Program-made: the position numbers and the translations under genes
Notes under the pieces: generated by a model
Databases searched by the model: none
What the model saw: the letters and a program-made list of their open reading frames with translations, nothing else
What the model was told of the DNA's origin: nothing
Shown: one piece after another, positions 40,333 through 48,721 of the stretch
Numbering within the stretch: the stretch's first letter is position 1
Layout: every line of letters starts with the position of its first letter
Assembly (NCBI RefSeq): GCF_011927725.1
Contig: NZ_JAATJC010000001.1
Span: 937,001 to 1,001,000 of the forward strand
From: Sphingomonas kaistensis
GTDB lineage: Bacteria > Pseudomonadota > Alphaproteobacteria > Sphingomonadales > Sphingomonadaceae
Direction: 5' to 3'
DNA: 64,000 nt

Positions 40333-40689
40333 TCAGGGCTGGAGCAACTGGTCGAGCGCGCGCGACAGCTGGCTGCGGCTGTAGGGCTTGGCGATGACAA
40401 TGGTTTCCTCGGTCCAGTCGACCCCGCCTTCGGCATAGCCGGTCGCGAACAGGAACGGGATTCCGCGATCCCGCAGCAGGTCGGCGACCGGGTAGCTGCG
40501 CTGTTCGTTGAGATTGACGTCGAGCACCGCGACGTCGAACTGTTCGGAGCCCGCGAGGTCGAGCGCCTCGGCGAGCCGGAAGGCCGGGCCGACCACTTCG
40601 AACCCAAGCTCCAGCACCATGTCCTCGAGCGCGAAGGCGATCACCGGCTCGTCCTCGACCAGCAGGATGCGGAGGGGCGGGTCAGCCAT
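40333..40689 (-). CDS. Single-domain response regulator
   Basis: The product is 118 residues, only a receiver domain. The acidic pair is in ILLVEDEPVIAF, the phosphoacceptor Asp in VAVLDVNLNEQ, and the switch Lys in IVIAKPYSRSQL. There is no output domain, so it should act by protein contact, as in general-stress or HWE phosphorelays. The start at 40689 is chosen because MADPPLR follows the family pattern. It overlaps the kinase stop by 8 bases, so kinase and receiver are one two-component unit. Confidence 0.92.
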   Translation of the reverse strand: MADPPLRILLVEDEPVIAFALEDMVLELGFEVVGPAFRLAEALDLAGSEQFDVAVLDVNLNEQRSYPVADLLRDRGIPFLFATGYAEGGVDWTEETIVIAKPYSRSQLSRALDQLLQP

Positions 40690-43015
40690 GGGCCGGCATC
40701 GGCGCATCGACGTCGCAACGGACCCCGTCCGGTTCGTAGTGGATCCGGACCGAACCGCCCAGTTCGGCGGCGAGACCGCGTTCGATCATCCGGGTGCCGA
40801 AGCCGCGCTTGGTCGGCTGAGCGACCGGCGGGCCGCCCGATTCCTTCCAGCTGAGCTTCAGCCGGTCGCCGTCATCCTCCCAGCGGATCGCGACCTCGCC
40901 GCCGTCCTGGCTGAGGCTGCCATATTTGGTGGCGTTGGTGGCCAGCTCGTGGATCGCCATGGCGAGGCTGACCGACGCCTTGGGCGAGAGCATGAGATCG
41001 GGGCCGTCGAGCGTCAGCCGCTCGTCGTCGGAGAAGACCGCGGTGAAGGTGTCGCAGATGAGCCGGCGCAGCGGCACCGCTTCCCATTTCTCCTGGGTCA
41101 GGATGCCATGCGCCGCCGACAGGGCGCCGAGGCGGCCTTCGAAGCGGGTGAGCTGGGCCGCCGCGGGATCGTCGCCGCGGAAGGTCTGCTGGGCGATGCT
41201 CTGGATGATCGCGAGCAGGTTCTTGGCGCGGTGGCTGAGCTCGTTGATCAGCAGCTGCTGGTGCGCCTCGGCTTTCTTGCGGCCGGTGATGTCCTGCAGC
41301 GCGACGATCGCGATTCCCGCCTTTCCGTCGTCGTCGAGAATAGGGGTCGCCTGCGCTAGCAGGGTGATGACCCGCCCGTCCGGTCGCCGGTACCTGATCT
41401 CCTCGTTGGTGACGGTTTCCCCCTCCTTGGTTGCGCGATAAAGCGCGTAACGCTCGGCCGGGAGGGGCCTGCCCTGGTGGTCGATGCCGCCGTATCGATC
41501 GTAGGTTTCGGCACCCTCCGAAAGTGCCGGATGTCCCAGCATCTCTTCAAGCGCCTGGTTGTAGAGAAAGATCTCGCCCGAAGGCACTCTCGCGATCGCA
41601 ACGCCGACCGGCATCTGGTCGATGATCGCGCGCAGTTGCTCTTCGCTTCGACGGACCCGTTCGACGCTTTCACGCCGTTCGTCGACGTCGATCACCGAGC
41701 CGACATAGCCCATGAAGTTGCCCGAACCGTCGAAGCGTGGCGCGGCGGCGTCGATGCACCAGCGATAGCTTCCGTCAGGGCGGCGGATCCGGAAGTCGAC
41801 CTCGTAGCCCTGCTGGCGGTCGTTGGCGGTAAGGAACGCCCGCTCGGCTTCCGGGCGGTCATCTTCATGGACCGCATTCAGCCAGCCGAAGCCTTCGCCC
41901 TCATGCTCCTTCTGACCGGTGAAATCGTACCAGGTGCGGTTGAGATAGGTGCAATAGCCGGTTTCGTCGGTGACCCACAGCATGACCGGAGTGTGATCGG
42001 CGATGTTGCGGAAGCGATCCTCGCTTTCGCGCAGAATGGCTTCGGACCGGACCCGGACGATGTGCGCCCAGCTGCGCTCGGTGGCTTCGGCGACCAGCGC
42101 CAGCTCGTCCTCGCTCCAGACGCGCGGCACGTTCTGGTGCACCGCCATCATCGCGGCGAGCTTGCCGGCGCGGACATAGGGCATGCAGATGGTGGCCTGG
42201 ATTCCGATCGACAGGAACTTGGCGCCCTCGTCCTCGCCAAGCTGCCCGCGCACGTCGCGGATGATCAGCGGGGTGCCGCCGTGCATCGCCTTCGCCGCGG
42301 TCTCGCCGAACGTGTCGAGGCTGTAGCTGCCGACGATGCTCTGCGCTCCCTCGGCCGCCCAGTCGCCGCGAATGGTGAAGGCGTTCTCGTCGATCTCCAT
42401 GTCGGCATAGGCGACCACCGACGCTTTCATGTGCTGGCCGAGCAGGCGGGCGGTCACCGCCATGATCTCGTCCGGGGCGGCAAGGTCGCCGATCGCCTGC
42501 GACAGGCGGTCGAACAGGTCGAGCCGCTCGGCCCGGGCCTGGAGCGCGCGCTCCGCGGCGACCCGGGTCGTGGTGTCGATCACGATGGCGAGGACGCCCG
42601 CGGGCTTGCCGTCGTCGCCGAGCACCGGCGAGTAATCGAGGTTCATCGACACGTTTTCGGGACGGCCGTGCCGATAGAGCACCAGCTCCTGGTCGCGGAA
42701 CGACAAGGTGCCGCCGGCCAGCCCGACCTTCATCACATGGTCGTTGAAGTCGGCCACCTCGGGCCAGCCCTCGCGCACTCGGCTTCCGAGCAGCTCCGGG
42801 TGGCGGCCGCCGGCGAACACCGAATAGCCGTCGTTGTAGAGCATGATCCCCTCGTCGCCCCACAGCATCACCATCGGGACGGGCGAGCGCAGCAGCAGGC
42901 CGGTCGCGGCCTTGAGGCTCTGCGGCCAGCGCTCCACCGGCCCCAGCGAGGAGGACCAGTCACGGGACTTGATAAGGGCGCCACATTCGCCGCCGCCGTC
43001 GAGGAACGCTGGCAT
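40682..43015 (-). CDS. HWE-family sensor histidine kinase with PAS and GAF domains
   Basis: The product is 777 residues from ATG 43015 (an upstream in-frame TTG at 43024 is less likely). Domain order is a PAS domain (about 40-160), GAF domain (about 180-335), PAS (about 345-465), PAS (about 475-590) and HWE kinase core. The phosphorylated His lies in INELSHRAKNLLAIIQ, the N-box in ELATNATKYGSL, and the family's WxE in LSWKES. HWE kinases are common in alphaproteobacteria and often sense light or redox; no flavin-binding Cys motif is recognised in the PAS domains here. No transmembrane helix is seen, so it is a cytoplasmic sensor. Confidence 0.93.
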   Translation of the reverse strand: MPAFLDGGGECGALIKSRDWSSSLGPVERWPQSLKAATGLLLRSPVPMVMLWGDEGIMLYNDGYSVFAGGRHPELLGSRVREGWPEVADFNDHVMKVGLAGGTLSFRDQELVLYRHGRPENVSMNLDYSPVLGDDGKPAGVLAIVIDTTTRVAAERALQARAERLDLFDRLSQAIGDLAAPDEIMAVTARLLGQHMKASVVAYADMEIDENAFTIRGDWAAEGAQSIVGSYSLDTFGETAAKAMHGGTPLIIRDVRGQLGEDEGAKFLSIGIQATICMPYVRAGKLAAMMAVHQNVPRVWSEDELALVAEATERSWAHIVRVRSEAILRESEDRFRNIADHTPVMLWVTDETGYCTYLNRTWYDFTGQKEHEGEGFGWLNAVHEDDRPEAERAFLTANDRQQGYEVDFRIRRPDGSYRWCIDAAAPRFDGSGNFMGYVGSVIDVDERRESVERVRRSEEQLRAIIDQMPVGVAIARVPSGEIFLYNQALEEMLGHPALSEGAETYDRYGGIDHQGRPLPAERYALYRATKEGETVTNEEIRYRRPDGRVITLLAQATPILDDDGKAGIAIVALQDITGRKKAEAHQQLLINELSHRAKNLLAIIQSIAQQTFRGDDPAAAQLTRFEGRLGALSAAHGILTQEKWEAVPLRRLICDTFTAVFSDDERLTLDGPDLMLSPKASVSLAMAIHELATNATKYGSLSQDGGEVAIRWEDDGDRLKLSWKESGGPPVAQPTKRGFGTRMIERGLAAELGGSVRIHYEPDGVRCDVDAPMPAHG

Positions 43016-43096
43016 ACCAGGCAATCGCTAGCGGAGCGGAGGCCCGGCGGAAAGAGCGCCTTTTGTAACGGGTGACAGATCGGCTAGGCGAGGGGG

Positions 43097-43620
43097 ATGC
43101 CGTGCTACCGCCTCCTCGATGTCGGTCCGACGCTTGGACCCGGAAGCTGGGTCGCGCCCAGCGCCACCTGATCGGCGACGTCCGCCTCGGCGCGCGGGCC
43201 AGCGTGTGGTTCGGAGCGGTCATCCGGGCCGACAACACGCCAATTCTGGTCGGCGAGGAAAGCAACATCCAGGACGGCGCGGTCTGCCACAGCGATCCCC
43301 ATGCGCCGCTGACGGTCGGGCGGCGAGTCACGGTCGGCCATCAGGCGATCCTCCACGGCTGCACCGTGGGTGACGGCGCGCTGATCGGAATGGGCGCCAG
43401 GGTGCTGAACGACGCCATCATCGGCGCGCGCTGCATCGTGGGTGCCGGTGCGCTGGTTCCCGAGGGCAAGAGCTATGAGGAGGGCCACCTGCTGGTCGGC
43501 GTGCCGGCCCGGATCGTCCGCCCGCTGACCGAAGGCGAACTGCAGATGCTGGAAGGAAGCGCGCTGCATTATGCGGAAAAGGCGGCGCTCTACGGGCGGG
43601 AACTGCGGTTACAGGCCTGA
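43097..43620 (+). pseudogene. Gamma-carbonic anhydrase-family gene with an apparent single-base frameshift
   Basis: Read from ATG 43097, the first frame gives a normal family N-terminus ending GSWVAPSAT, then stops at TGA 43169-43171. A second frame, offset by one base (CTG at 43168-43170), continues with LIGDVRLGARASVWFGAVIRAD and the hexapeptide-repeat body. That body includes the metal-binding region VGHQAILHGCTVG and runs to 43620. Reusing base 43168 in both frames means one C is missing from the CCACCTG stretch. Without correction, a protein from an alternative start at 43072 has an aberrant N-terminus. It could be a real inactivating mutation or a sequencing or assembly error. Otherwise this would be a ~175-residue gamma-CA/YrdA-like protein. 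Confidence 0.85.
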
Positions 43621-43659
43621 CACTTGAGCGGGGCGCCGGGCCGTCCCAGATTGCCTTTC

Positions 43660-44352
43660 ATGATCAACATCCGCCCCTTCGCATCGCTGGGTCACGCCGA
43701 TCACGGCTGGCTCGACGCCCGCCACCATTTCTCCTTCGCCAATTACCATGACCCGAGCCGCATGGGCTGGGGACGAATTCGCGTTTGGAACGACGACAAG
43801 ATCGCCGGCAAGTCGGGCTTCCCGCCGCACCCGCACCGCGACATGGAGATCGTCACTTACGTCCGGACGGGCGCGATCACCCACCAGGACAGCCTCGGCA
43901 ACAAGGGCCGGACGGGTGCCGGCGACGTCCAGGTGATGAGCGCGGGGAGCGGGGTAGTCCACGCCGAATATAATCTCGAGGACGAGGACACGACGCTGTT
44001 TCAGATCTGGATCGAGACCGACCGGCCGAATGCCAGCCCGGGCTGGGGCGCCATGCCCTTCCCGCGCGAGGCGCGCGACGGGGCTTTCCAGCTGCTTGCG
44101 AGCGGCGAGCCGGGCGACGGCGCGCTGACCATCAACGCCGATGCCCGGATCATGGGCGCGACACTGAAGGGCGGCAGCCGGATCGAGCTCGAGGCCGATC
44201 CCGCGCGGCACCTGTACCTTGTCCCTTCGGCGCCGGTACGCATCAACGGCGTCGCGGCCGGGGCTCGTGATGGCGTTGCGATCACCGGCGAGGCCAGCTT
44301 GACGATCGAGGGCGACGAGGACGCCGAGCTGGTGCTGGTCAACGCCCGCTGA
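43660..44352 (+). CDS. Pirin family protein
   Basis: About 230 residues from ATG 43660, preferred over an in-frame TTG at 43624 because MINIRPF is the usual start. Two cupin domains; the first has the metal ligands in FPPHPHRDMEIVTYV and GSGVVHAEYN (His, His, His, Glu pattern). Bacterial pirins bind Fe or other metals, and some act as quercetin 2,3-dioxygenases or interact with redox enzymes; the role here is unknown. It follows the frameshifted carbonic anhydrase gene by 39 bases. Confidence 0.92.
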   Translation: MINIRPFASLGHADHGWLDARHHFSFANYHDPSRMGWGRIRVWNDDKIAGKSGFPPHPHRDMEIVTYVRTGAITHQDSLGNKGRTGAGDVQVMSAGSGVVHAEYNLEDEDTTLFQIWIETDRPNASPGWGAMPFPREARDGAFQLLASGEPGDGALTINADARIMGATLKGGSRIELEADPARHLYLVPSAPVRINGVAAGARDGVAITGEASLTIEGDEDAELVLVNAR

Positions 44353-44439
44353 CCGGGCAGGAGCTTGCGGCTGGCGCGGTGCTGGGCCAAGGGGGCGGGC
44401 AATCCCTCCTTCAGCATCGACCAGCTAGCGCCTGACCAC

Positions 44440-45753
44440 GTGACGCGTCATTTCCCCATCCTCCTTGCCGGCCTGGTGCTTGGCTTCCCGGCGCCGCTTG
44501 CGGCCCAGACCAGCACCGCGCCGGCCAATGTCGTCGTGCCCGCGCCCCCTCCGCGCGAGGGAACGGTCGGCCCCGAGCAGCTGCGCGACTTCGCGCTTCC
44601 CGGGACCCGGGAGCCGAGCGCCCCGGCTGCCGAGCAGCCGCGGCCCGCCCCTGCACCGGCGCAGCGCACGCCGCCTCCGCCGGTGTCCCGCACGACTCCG
44701 CAGGCAACCGAGCGGAGCGAGCCCCAGACGAGCCGTCCGGCGACGCAGGACGAGGCACCGACGAGGGCCGCGGAGCCGCGCCCTGCGCCCGCCGCAACTG
44801 CCCCCACGGTCGGGCAGGCCCCGGTGTCCCTGGCGCCGGTGCCGCTGCCCGTCCCCGCGGCGGAGACGGGCGAAGCCTTACCGCCGATCACCATTACCCA
44901 GTCGGGCACGCAGACGTCCTCGATGCTTCCGGGCTGGTGGCCTTGGCTGCTGGTCGCGATCCTCGGCGGGGTCGGCCTTGCCCTGGTCAGGCGCCAGCGT
45001 CGCCGGCCGGCGCTTGCAGGCTATGCCGAGGACGAGTTCGAGCGGGTCGCCGCGGAGCCGGTCCAGCCGCCGCCGCTGCCGCGCGCTCCGGCAAGCCCGC
45101 CGCGCCCGGCGCCCGCTCCACCACCGCCCGCCCCGCCAGTTGCCGAGGCGCCGGCCTTGCCCAGCGGCCTCGTCACCACGCGGCTTCGCGGGCCGGAAAC
45201 CCGGCAACCTGCCGTCGTTCCGCCGCCACCGGCCGGCGGCGTCATCAGCACGCGCCTGCGGGCCTGGATCGATATCGACCTGACCGTTCGCGAAATCCTG
45301 TTCGATGGCGAGGAAGCGGTCCTGCGGGTCGACCTAATCGTCGTCAACGCCGGGTCCGCTGCGGCGCGGGACATCGGCCTGGAAGCGGTCACGACCAACG
45401 GGGGTGAGAACCAGGCGGCCGAGCTCGGCGACTTTTTCGAGCGGCCGGCCGCGACGCGCGCTGCCCTGGCCGAGCTTGGACCGCTCAGCGACACCATGAT
45501 CAGCCACGAGCTGAGGATGCCGCGCGCCGCGATCCGGGCGTATGAGGTGCAGGGCAAGCCGATGTTCGTGCCGGTGATCGCGATCACCGCCGCCTACCGT
45601 ATCGGGTCTGGCGAGGGCCGTACGGGCGCCGCCTTCCTGGTCGGACGGACCGTTCCGGGGTCGGAAAAACTGGCGCCGCTGCTGCTTCCACCGGGTCCGG
45701 GGCGCCTGCTCGGGCTGGGCGTCAGGCGGCTCGACGAGGCTGTTCGGCGCTGA
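44440..45753 (+). CDS. Proline-rich membrane protein of unknown function
   Basis: About 437 residues from GTG 44440. A signal-like N-terminus (FPILLAGLVLGFPAPLAAQ) is followed by ~125 residues of Pro/Ala-rich linker. A transmembrane segment (MLPGWWPWLLVAILGGVGLA, about 162-181) has Arg-rich flanks, then another Pro-rich region. A folded C-terminal ~155-residue beta-rich domain begins at ISTRLRAWIDIDLTVRE. This architecture could link the periplasmic and cytoplasmic sides, but no family is recognised. An earlier TTG at 44365 would remove the signal peptide, so GTG 44440 is preferred. Confidence 0.7.
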   Translation: MTRHFPILLAGLVLGFPAPLAAQTSTAPANVVVPAPPPREGTVGPEQLRDFALPGTREPSAPAAEQPRPAPAPAQRTPPPPVSRTTPQATERSEPQTSRPATQDEAPTRAAEPRPAPAATAPTVGQAPVSLAPVPLPVPAAETGEALPPITITQSGTQTSSMLPGWWPWLLVAILGGVGLALVRRQRRRPALAGYAEDEFERVAAEPVQPPPLPRAPASPPRPAPAPPPPAPPVAEAPALPSGLVTTRLRGPETRQPAVVPPPPAGGVISTRLRAWIDIDLTVREILFDGEEAVLRVDLIVVNAGSAAARDIGLEAVTTNGGENQAAELGDFFERPAATRAALAELGPLSDTMISHELRMPRAAIRAYEVQGKPMFVPVIAITAAYRIGSGEGRTGAAFLVGRTVPGSEKLAPLLLPPGPGRLLGLGVRRLDEAVRR

Positions 45754-45759
45754 CGGGCG

Positions 45760-45788
45760 TTGACAGCCACTCCCCCGGGCGGCATTGG
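45760..45788 (+). promoter_or_regulatory. Probable promoter of tRNA-Tyr
   Basis: A perfect -35 TTGACA at 45760-45765 is followed after 17 bases by CATTGG at 45783-45788, similar to the CATAGG of the tRNA-Thr(GGT) promoter. The tRNA begins 18 bases later. Confidence 0.6.
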
Positions 45789-45806
45789 CGCCCGGCCTGA
45801 CCTCGT

Positions 45807-45892
45807 GGAGAGGTGGCCGAGTGGTTAAAGGCAGCAGACTGTAAATCTGCCCGCGCAAGCGTACGCTGGTTCGAATCCAGCCCTCTCCACCA
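45807..45892 (+). tRNA. tRNA-Tyr (anticodon GTA)
   Basis: An 86-base class II tRNA with encoded CCA. The acceptor stem GGAGAGG/CCTCTCC is perfect, the anticodon loop CTGTAAA gives GTA (Tyr), and there is a long variable arm (CCGCGCAAGCGTACGC) and a T arm TGG TTCGAAT CCA. Confidence 0.97.
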
Positions 45893-46092
45893 TTTTCCTG
45901 CTGAGCCGATGGGCGGCGACATGCCGCGCCATCCGCCGCGGTTCCGCCCGTTGATTCGACGTACTCCCAGATGCCGGCACAGCGCCGAACGCCCGAGCGC
46001 GGCCAGAGGGCCGTTCGATTCAGTAAATGTTAGCCGTAAATCAAGGTGTTTTCACCCTAACGGCCATGCTTAGTTTCTGTTACCGTCCAAGG

Positions 46093-46752
46093 ATGATCTC
46101 GACTTCTTCTGCAAGTTGCGGATCGGCGGATGGTGTTGAGCCGGTCGGGGGATCGGGCTCTTCGAGTGCGGCCGAGCAGGCCAGGGACCGTTGCGCTCGC
46201 TTGAGCGTCGGTCAGCTCGAAGTGCTCCGCCTCGTCAACCTTCATCTCAATTCCAAGGAGATTGCCGCGCAACTCGGCATCTCCAGTCACACCGTCGATC
46301 AGCGAGTGCGCGGTGCCATCCGCGCTCTCGGCGTTGCGCGCCGAAGCGAGGCCGCTCGGCTTGTCGATCTGTCCGACAAGGCCGGTGCATTCGCCGTCGC
46401 ACCGCCCATTGCCCCCTCCGCCGACGAGGCGCAGGCATATCAGCGATTGATACATCAAGCGCCGCACATCGACGCCGGTTCGGACCAAGGCCAGTCAAAG
46501 GGGGCGGTCAGTTCTCAGATTCGGCACGCTGATCGCACAAGGGGGACCGGGACGGGGCGTCTCGAAACCGAGCAGAGCGCGCTCTACTTCCGGTCCTCCT
46601 TGTTACCTTGGTCGACTTCGCAACAGGTCAGCAATACCTGGGGCGTGGGACAAAGGCTGGCGACGATCGTGGCGATCGCGATCCTGTCCAGCTTCTCGGC
46701 GGGCATGCTGCTGGCGGGGCTGGAAAGCCTGTCCCGGCTGCTTCTCCGCTAG
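46093..46752 (+). CDS. LuxR-type HTH regulator with C-terminal membrane anchor
   Basis: About 219 residues from ATG 46093; an earlier in-frame ATG at 46066 is possible. After a Ser-rich N-terminus, a LuxR/GerE HTH (LSVGQLEVLRLVNLHLNSKEIAAQLGISSHTVDQ region) lies at about 37-95. A long linker follows, then a C-terminal transmembrane helix (TIVAIAILSSFSAGMLLAGL). A DNA-binding domain tethered by a C-terminal helix is unusual for LuxR-type proteins. It may respond to membrane stress or be released by proteolysis. It is a single gene; a small palindrome lies upstream. Confidence 0.82.
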   Translation: MISTSSASCGSADGVEPVGGSGSSSAAEQARDRCARLSVGQLEVLRLVNLHLNSKEIAAQLGISSHTVDQRVRGAIRALGVARRSEAARLVDLSDKAGAFAVAPPIAPSADEAQAYQRLIHQAPHIDAGSDQGQSKGAVSSQIRHADRTRGTGTGRLETEQSALYFRSSLLPWSTSQQVSNTWGVGQRLATIVAIAILSSFSAGMLLAGLESLSRLLLR

Positions 46753-46822
46753 GCGGTCCCGGCCTCTATATTGTTGGTAAAACAGGCAATCCGGGGGTCG
46801 GCGCTCCCGGTAAGGAGAGTTC

Positions 46823-47167
46823 ATGCGCAAGCAGCTTATCGAACAGACCGCATTGAACGTCGCCCAGCAGGTCCGGGCGGTCGAGGACAGCATCGAAGCC
46901 GCTCTGATCGAGCTGGCGGAGCTTCAAAACCGCATGATCCGGGCACGTTCGGTGGCCGGCGTCGGAATCGCCACCGGCCATGACGCGCTGGAGCAGATCG
47001 TCGTCTCCCTGCAGGGGCTGATCAGTGCCCGCGGCGGCATGGCGCATTGCCATGCGGCGCTGAGGACCGCCAAGCAGCAGGTCCCGGGGCTGCGCACCGT
47101 GTCGTTCGGCGACGGCCAGGACTGCCCGCCGCTGCCGCAGGTGGCGACCCTGAAGGTGGTCGCCTGA
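46823..47167 (+). CDS. Small helical protein of unknown function
   Basis: The product is 114 residues. A strong Shine-Dalgarno (TAAGGAGAG) lies about 4 bases before the ATG. The sequence is mostly amphipathic helix (ALNVAQQVRAVEDSIEAALIE), with MAHCHAALRTAKQQV near the middle and DCPPLP near the end. The length and strong RBS argue it is expressed. No family is recognised with confidence. Confidence 0.7.
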   Translation: MRKQLIEQTALNVAQQVRAVEDSIEAALIELAELQNRMIRARSVAGVGIATGHDALEQIVVSLQGLISARGGMAHCHAALRTAKQQVPGLRTVSFGDGQDCPPLPQVATLKVVA

Positions 47168-47247
47168 CACCTGCCTCCCTTCTTCCACGGGGCGTCGCCG
47201 GTCTGTTGTCCGGCGGCGCCCTGTCCCTTGTCCGGGATCGCTGAGCG

Positions 47248-47697
47248 ATGCGGGTCGCCTTCTTCTACCTCCTGCTGTTCGTGCTCGTCGCCGTAAGCTT
47301 CTGGCGCGGCCGGACCGACGAGCGTGTCGCTGCCGGGGTGTGCGTCGGCGGAACCCTGCTGACGGTGTTCGTGGGCAACAAGCTGGCGATCGACCATTCC
47401 TATTTCGATCTCGCCGCCTTCGGGGTCGACGTGCTGGTGCTTGCGGCGTTTCTCGCCATCGCCCTGCGCTCCGACCGCTTCTGGCCGCTGTGGGTCGCCG
47501 GGCTGCAGCTCACCACCACCAGCGTGCATTTCTTGATGATCCTGTCCCCCCGGCTGCCCGGCGGCATCTTCGGTGCGGCGCTGGCCTTCTGGTCGTATCC
47601 GATCCTGTTCCTGATCGGCATCGGAGCCTGGCGCACGCCGTGGATCGAGCGCTGGCGGGCTGCGCCGGACATTGCCTCGCGGCAGGCGATCACCTAG
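47248..47697 (+). CDS. Four-helix membrane protein upstream of phoR
   Basis: The product is 149 residues with four hydrophobic segments (VAFFYLLLFVLVAVSFW at 3-19, then about 30-47, 55-72 and 117-134). The last cytoplasmic stretch is Arg-rich (RTPWIERWRAAPD). No family is recognised. It ends 11 bases before phoR, so it is probably in the same operon. Because phoR lacks membrane helices, this protein is a candidate membrane partner or anchor for the kinase. Confidence 0.7.
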   Translation: MRVAFFYLLLFVLVAVSFWRGRTDERVAAGVCVGGTLLTVFVGNKLAIDHSYFDLAAFGVDVLVLAAFLAIALRSDRFWPLWVAGLQLTTTSVHFLMILSPRLPGGIFGAALAFWSYPILFLIGIGAWRTPWIERWRAAPDIASRQAIT

Positions 47698-47708
47698 CCA
47701 TCCGGGCC

Positions 47709-48710
47709 ATGCCGGTCCCGTCGCTCGTGCTTGCGCTGCTTGATGCGCTGGAGGAGCCGGCACTGCTTGTCGAGCGCGAGCGGACCCAGGCCGCCAACCG
47801 CGCCGCGAGCGATCTTCTTGGCGCAGGGCTGGTCGGACAGGACGTCCGTTTTGCCATTCGCCAGCCCCATGCGCTCGACGCCATCCTGCGGGGCCGTCCC
47901 GGCAGTTTCGAGGTGGTCGGCATCGGCGGCATCGACCGCAGCTTCGAGGTGGTGCTGACCGCGCTCGCCGACGGGCTGCTGCTGGTCAGGCTGGTCGATC
48001 GATCGGCCCGCCGTGCGGCGGAAAAGGCGCAGGTCGATTTTGTTGCCAACGCCAGCCACGAACTGCGCACGCCGCTTGCCGCAGTGCTCGGCTTTTCGGA
48101 GACATTGGCCGACGAAGTACCCCTGCCGGAAGAAATCCGGCGCCGCTTCGGTGCGCAGATCCATAGCCAGGCCGAGCGGATGATGGTGATCATCCGCGAC
48201 CTGATGAGCCTGTCGCGGATCGCCGCCGACCGGTTCAGCGCGCCGAGCGAGACGCTGTCGCTCGGCGCGATCATCGGCGAGGCGGTGACCGCGGCGGCAC
48301 CGCTGGCCGAAAGCCGGGCGTGCCGAATCGAGGTCGCGGTGGAGGATGGGGGCGCGGCAGTGCGCGGCGACGGGGCGCAGCTTCGCCAGTTGCTCGACAA
48401 TCTCATCGGCAATGCGGTGCGCTACGGCTGCCCGGGCGAGGGCGGCGTTATTCGAATCGGGCTTGCCGAGCAGGGCGAATGGCTGCGGCTCTCGGTCCGC
48501 GACTGGGGCGAGGGGGTGAGCGCAAGGCACCTGCCGCGCCTGACCGAGCGATTCTATCGCGTCGACGCCGCCCGAAGCCGCGACGGCGGCGGGACCGGGC
48601 TCGGCCTCGCGATCGTCGCCCAGATCGTCGAGCGGCACCGCGGACTGCTCCAGATCCGCAGTCGGCCGGGGGAAGGAACCGAGGTCGAGGTGCGGCTTCC
48701 CCGCGCCTGA
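47709..48710 (+). CDS. phoR: Phosphate-regulon sensor histidine kinase PhoR
   Basis: The product is 333 residues from ATG 47709. A PAS-like N-terminal domain (about 8-95) is followed by DHp with the phosphorylated His in VANASHELRTPLAAVLGFSE and the catalytic domain with N-box LLDNLIGNAVRYG, G1 DWGEGV and G2 GGTGLGLAIV. Position before pstSCAB-phoU-phoB identifies it as PhoR. It senses phosphate status through PstSCAB/PhoU and controls PhoB. Unlike typical PhoR, no transmembrane helix is visible in this reading frame. The Pho box lies 11 bases after its stop. Confidence 0.9.
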   Translation: MPVPSLVLALLDALEEPALLVERERTQAANRAASDLLGAGLVGQDVRFAIRQPHALDAILRGRPGSFEVVGIGGIDRSFEVVLTALADGLLLVRLVDRSARRAAEKAQVDFVANASHELRTPLAAVLGFSETLADEVPLPEEIRRRFGAQIHSQAERMMVIIRDLMSLSRIAADRFSAPSETLSLGAIIGEAVTAAAPLAESRACRIEVAVEDGGAAVRGDGAQLRQLLDNLIGNAVRYGCPGEGGVIRIGLAEQGEWLRLSVRDWGEGVSARHLPRLTERFYRVDAARSRDGGGTGLGLAIVAQIVERHRGLLQIRSRPGEGTEVEVRLPRA

Positions 48711-48721
48711 ATCCCGGGGCC

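Larger units (their letters stand above)
45754..46092. other. Intergenic region with tRNA-Tyr and upstream region of the LuxR-type regulator
   Basis: It holds the tRNA-Tyr gene (45807-45892) with its likely promoter, and about 200 bases before the regulator gene. That part is GC-rich near the tRNA and becomes AT-richer near 46020-46080. It contains a GGTG TTTT CACC palindrome at 46045-46056, a possible operator. No other coding or repeat signal is seen. Confidence 0.5.
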
